Positions 59,050 through 64,000 of a DNA stretch of 64,000 nt are shown one piece after another. The stretch spans positions 618,731 to 682,730 of the forward strand of contig CAADRB010000056.1 in the NCBI GenBank assembly GCA_900708905.1, given 5' to 3'. The stretch comes from Hymenolepis diminuta (lineage: Eukaryota; Platyhelminthes; Cestoda; Cyclophyllidea; Hymenolepididae). Made by a program: the position numbers and the translations under genes. Each line of letters opens with the position of its first letter. The first letter of the stretch is position 1. The notes under the pieces were generated by a model. The model ran no database searches and had not been told where the DNA came from. It saw only the letters and a list, made by a program, of their open reading frames with translations.

Positions 59050-62000
59050 TAATTTTCTCTTTTGTGTTTTTCTTCATAACTTCCAGATCTATTTACGAGA
59101 GTACTTTTCAACATTTATCTAAGGCAGAGACAGCATAATATATAACCACTCTTGAACTCGAATTTCGTCACCCTTATACTTGGTATGAGCTGTGCACTGA
59201 GCATCGAACTGATGACTATTGAGAGTGCGCTAACTGCAGTTTCTCATTTCCATGCAACAAATACTTACAGAATTGGCAAAACAGTAAATTATTAAAGATC
59301 AACAGATATAACTGTAATTTACACAATTTTATTTAAATTACTGGGAGTTTGATAGCAATACAGAGTTTAACTGAATTAATTTTGTCCTACTTAGTTGCTT
59401 TTCCAAAACGTCGACTGTTACACTCTTGAGTTCGTTCTCTAGTAGCGGTCGAATCGATCTGATCATTGTACCTGCTGGGCGCAATTCAGACGTTTCTGCT
59501 TAGCTAGCTGAACCATCTATATCTTTTGAGATAATAACTGAAAACCCCCATAGTTATCTACAGTGCTTTCATTAAATCTAAAAACTTCGAGTTATTTTTA
59601 TGAAGCTAGACATACTTTCCAAGTTCTTCTATTTGAATATTTTTAGAAGGCAAACTATTGACAGTGATATGACAAGGGAACATCATTGTGGGAATTTTCT
59701 CAGTAGGAATATGATAAAAGGGTGCACTACACGATGATTGCCGGTGTTTATCGCGGCTGGTGCTGACCGTCTACTTTGTTCGTTTTAAGCATACTTTGAC
59801 CCCTCAAACTCTCGTTGGAAGAGGAAGAGACCAGTTCGAGTGGCATCCATTTGGTCCATTATATCATTGGGGCATGTAGCTGCAAGTATAAAATAAACAA
59901 ATATAAAACAGTGGGAATGAAAATATAAACAAATACAAATTTATGTACATTTTACATACTGATGGTCATTGATGCAGGTTTTTACCGTTCCAGCACAAAA
60001 AATACTTGCTTAACCAAGAAAAGACTCATTAAATTTATACTTAAGCACATTTAAGCTTGTACTTTTAGTTATAAGGATGTGAAGACATTAAATCTATACG
60101 CTCTATGAGAGTGATATTCGTTTAATTGTTCATTACCTGATAAGTTTAAAAAATGAACACATTTTTAATTTTTAATATGTTTCAGAGATCAACATGATCT
60201 CTTTCAAATCTAATTACATTATCTAGAAATGCTTCAAATACGACAAAATGCAAATATCTTCCTTTTGAGAAATTTAAGACTTCTGGAAAATAATTATGGC
60301 ACCGATTTAATAAATATTATACCACGACAGAAGCCTCCATTCAATCTTTTTATACTATTTCAGTTTCATAAAATAATGTTAATATTAATTAAAACTATTA
60401 TTCTACGAATTATTCAAATCTCAGGTAAGCATACAATATTTTAAAGTATCTCCTTTTACGATTCTGATATGATACGAGATAAAGCGAACTACCTCAAGGG
60501 AAACCTGAAATGAGGTAACGTTATTATACATTCCGGCGCAATCAGGGCCCACTCAGGATTAAGATGTGATCACCTAAGACCAAGACATTGTGGTATCCCC
60601 TGTACTGTTGTTTGGCTGTTACAGGTGCTAATACTCATACTTTAACTCTTATATACTTTGGAATGATATGAGATGTTGTTATATTTCGTTTTTCGAGTCT
60701 TTGACGTCAACTTTATAGAAACTTAACCATTAAACATTTACCGCGGTATTCGAATCGCTCACAAATATGTATTGAATAATAGAATATAACAGGAGAATGC
60801 GTCACTGCCCGTATGAATTCTTACCACTTCACGCTTTTTAATGGATGTCACAGTTCTTAAATATTAGGAAGATGGAATGTAGCTATTGTGTTGTCAATCG
60901 GAACACGAACCGGCCACGGTGGTACTGAATGAAGATTAAGTATAATGACGATGAAGGAGAAAGACAAGCACATGTTGAATATGCACGTAACTGGATGAAT
61001 TGTTTAGTCACTTTAGTGAAAAGTATGTTTAACCGAAAATTGCATTCGGTGCAGGTGCAGAAATGATTTGGTCACAATCTGCAGTTCGAATTTCCAGTAA
61101 ACTCTTATCTTTTATTATTTTATTTTTATTAAGGACCGTTAGCGCATTTAAGTACGGGGTAGGTAACATAAATTTTTTTAACATCAGGTTTCATTCAGAA
61201 CAGACTTAGCTCGAGTTCGTGCAAGAGCTGGTATTATAATCTAATGTAACAGTGGGTGGCTTCTCAAGAGATAAACGAAGATTTTGGGAGTTTAACGCAT
61301 GACTGTGACATGTAATATGTTTTTTTGCACGTAAATTTTCGTTAAAATGTGACAGTCGCGTTAAATTCAATAAAGACGTTAACATTTATCCCTGATTTAT
61401 TCCACATCGAGAGTAATTTCTATATTTCCTACTGAATCAACCTCACGATTTAGTCTCAAAAGTGTGTGATTGTTGCTGCCGGATAGCAGGTGAGTAAACT
61501 AAGGAAATTCAACTCAACAGTCCGCTATAAGTGTTTGTAATTATTAACTTATCGCACGTATTTTGACAAACGCAAGAGTTTTGAACTCTTTAGAGAATGT
61601 ATTCTGTGAATATGGTTTATCATTCCATATACTAACTGCCTTAATTTTTTTTATTTACCTCATTTTTGTTATCCTGAAGTTGTGGACTACGAAATATCGT
61701 ATAGGATTATCTGCCTTCTTTTTATGAACCTAGTTACATAAAGTTGTTTTAAATAGATCCAATATATATATATATATATACAATGCATAATAGCATTTTC
61801 ATTTAAAACTACGACTAAAATCTCTTCATAAAACAGAATCAATTATGTATCAGTTAAAACGGATTTTTAAATATTCGATTTACATACAACGGGAGTTTCA
61901 ATTTAATTAATGTGGCATAGAGAGAATTACTATAAGCAAAAATAGTAAAGGCATCAAACTACGATGAATACTCATTAGAAAATTAAATTAGATAGATCTA

Positions 62001-62520
62001 CTCACTAGATTCGATTTCATTTAACGGATTCAGATCTATGAAGATCTTACGAAGTTCGTCACAATTCAGAATACTTTGACCTCGCATTAAGAATTGAATC
62101 TGCTTTAAGAGGGAGGGTCAGCAATATATTGCATAATGCATTTCTTTCTTGAAGGTTTTCCTTTATCGCTGTCAACTTAATTTAGCCCGACTTAGCACAG
62201 TGTTTTATTGACTAAGTAAAAATTTATGGATGTACACCAATTTTGTTTTCATATAAGATTAGACATTTGGGAAAGAAATACTAAAATGAATTGAATATTA
62301 AGTTAAAATTGTGATATCTTTGCATAGAGGTTTCACATTCCTTTAACAGCTTTTTATTACAACCATCATGATTATAAACGTAAAAAAACAGGAAAATAAA
62401 CCGATAATTCTTTTCATTATTAAAGACAATGTTCGGATTGAAACCTAAATTAAAATATTATCACGATATCTAATCTAGTCGAAATGAATAAATTAGGTAC
62501 GTTTTAATTTTTCTTGTTTG
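59050..62520. other. Intergenic, no gene recognised
   Basis: AT-rich with chance-length frames only (for example 60,229-60,444). A GC-richer patch at 59,700-59,880 has no motif. Confidence 0.5.
61762..61780. repeat. (TA)n microsatellite
   Basis: Simple TA run in intergenic DNA. Confidence 0.8.
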
Positions 62521-62608
62521 AGTGTGCTATATTTTGAAGTTGGAGTTCGGTCCTTAGCCTTCGGCGTTTGTTTCTTAGTCCGCTTCCCGAGGGGGGCTTG
62601 CATGTACC

Positions 62609-63907
<1,299 letters not shown>

Positions 63908-63937
63908 AAGTTCGAATTAGCAATTTAACTTTGTCTC

Positions 63938-63959
63938 GTGTGTGTGTGTGTGTGTGTGT
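63938..63959. repeat. (GT)n microsatellite in the E2 3' UTR
   Basis: Eleven GT units starting 31 bases after the E2 stop codon. The window ends before any clear polyadenylation signal. Confidence 0.85.
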
Positions 63960-64000
63960 TATTATCATTCTGTACATAAATACTCCACTGCCACCACTAC

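Noticed and set aside
59090..62520. Further LRWD1 exon copies after copy 2
   Set aside because: I looked for matches to the later WD40 exons and the last two exons and saw none above background.

Overview
The window is eukaryotic nuclear DNA from an AT-rich animal genome. Protein-coding exons carry GT-AG introns, two of them very short (35 and 42 bp), transposon wrecks are scattered through it, and there is a long gene-poor stretch. Two genes are identified with confidence: LRWD1/ORCA (origin recognition complex-associated LRR and WD40 protein) and a UBE2E-type ubiquitin-conjugating enzyme. Both are metazoan families. Tiny introns, large intergenic space and mariner remnants would suit a flatworm with a large genome, but that placement is inference and nothing in the window proves it.

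Region 1-38,780 is gene-poor. It holds a mariner element with intact 31-bp terminal inverted repeats around a broken transposase and a 468-base assembly gap (23,774-25,043), a second older mariner-like transposase (33,703-34,610), fragments resembling Ty3/gypsy reverse transcriptase, several palindromic or promoter-like clusters, and a handful of GC-elevated exon-like islands. The most attractive is a 54-codon ORF at 9,929-10,093 that looks like a small secreted peptide with two cysteines.

Region 38,866-52,435 is one continuous, phase-compatible series of 19 exons (5,733 coding bases, 1,910 codons plus stop). Exons 1-4 encode an unrecognised, probably regulatory protein of 772 residues with two internal duplications. 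Exons 5-19 encode LRWD1. At the junction the upstream frame can either stop (TAG at 42,678) or be spliced in frame into LRWD1. The locus is therefore either a fusion gene or two tightly packed genes, possibly a trans-spliced polycistron. Two well-supported introns, and probably a third, use GC instead of GT donors.

Region 52,436-59,050 contains repeats and two decayed partial copies of the LRWD1 WD40 exons (55,770-57,840 and 58,735-59,046). The copies keep intron positions, so they arose by DNA duplication and not by retroposition. After 3.5 kb with no recognised gene, the UBE2E-like gene (62,609-63,907) closes the window. It has a complete catalytic core and an unusual acidic, Ser/Thr-rich C-terminal tail.

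In known biology LRWD1 anchors ORC to chromatin at origins and heterochromatin, and UBE2E enzymes load ubiquitin for nuclear and cytoplasmic E3 ligases. No direct functional link between these two neighbours is shown by the sequence.
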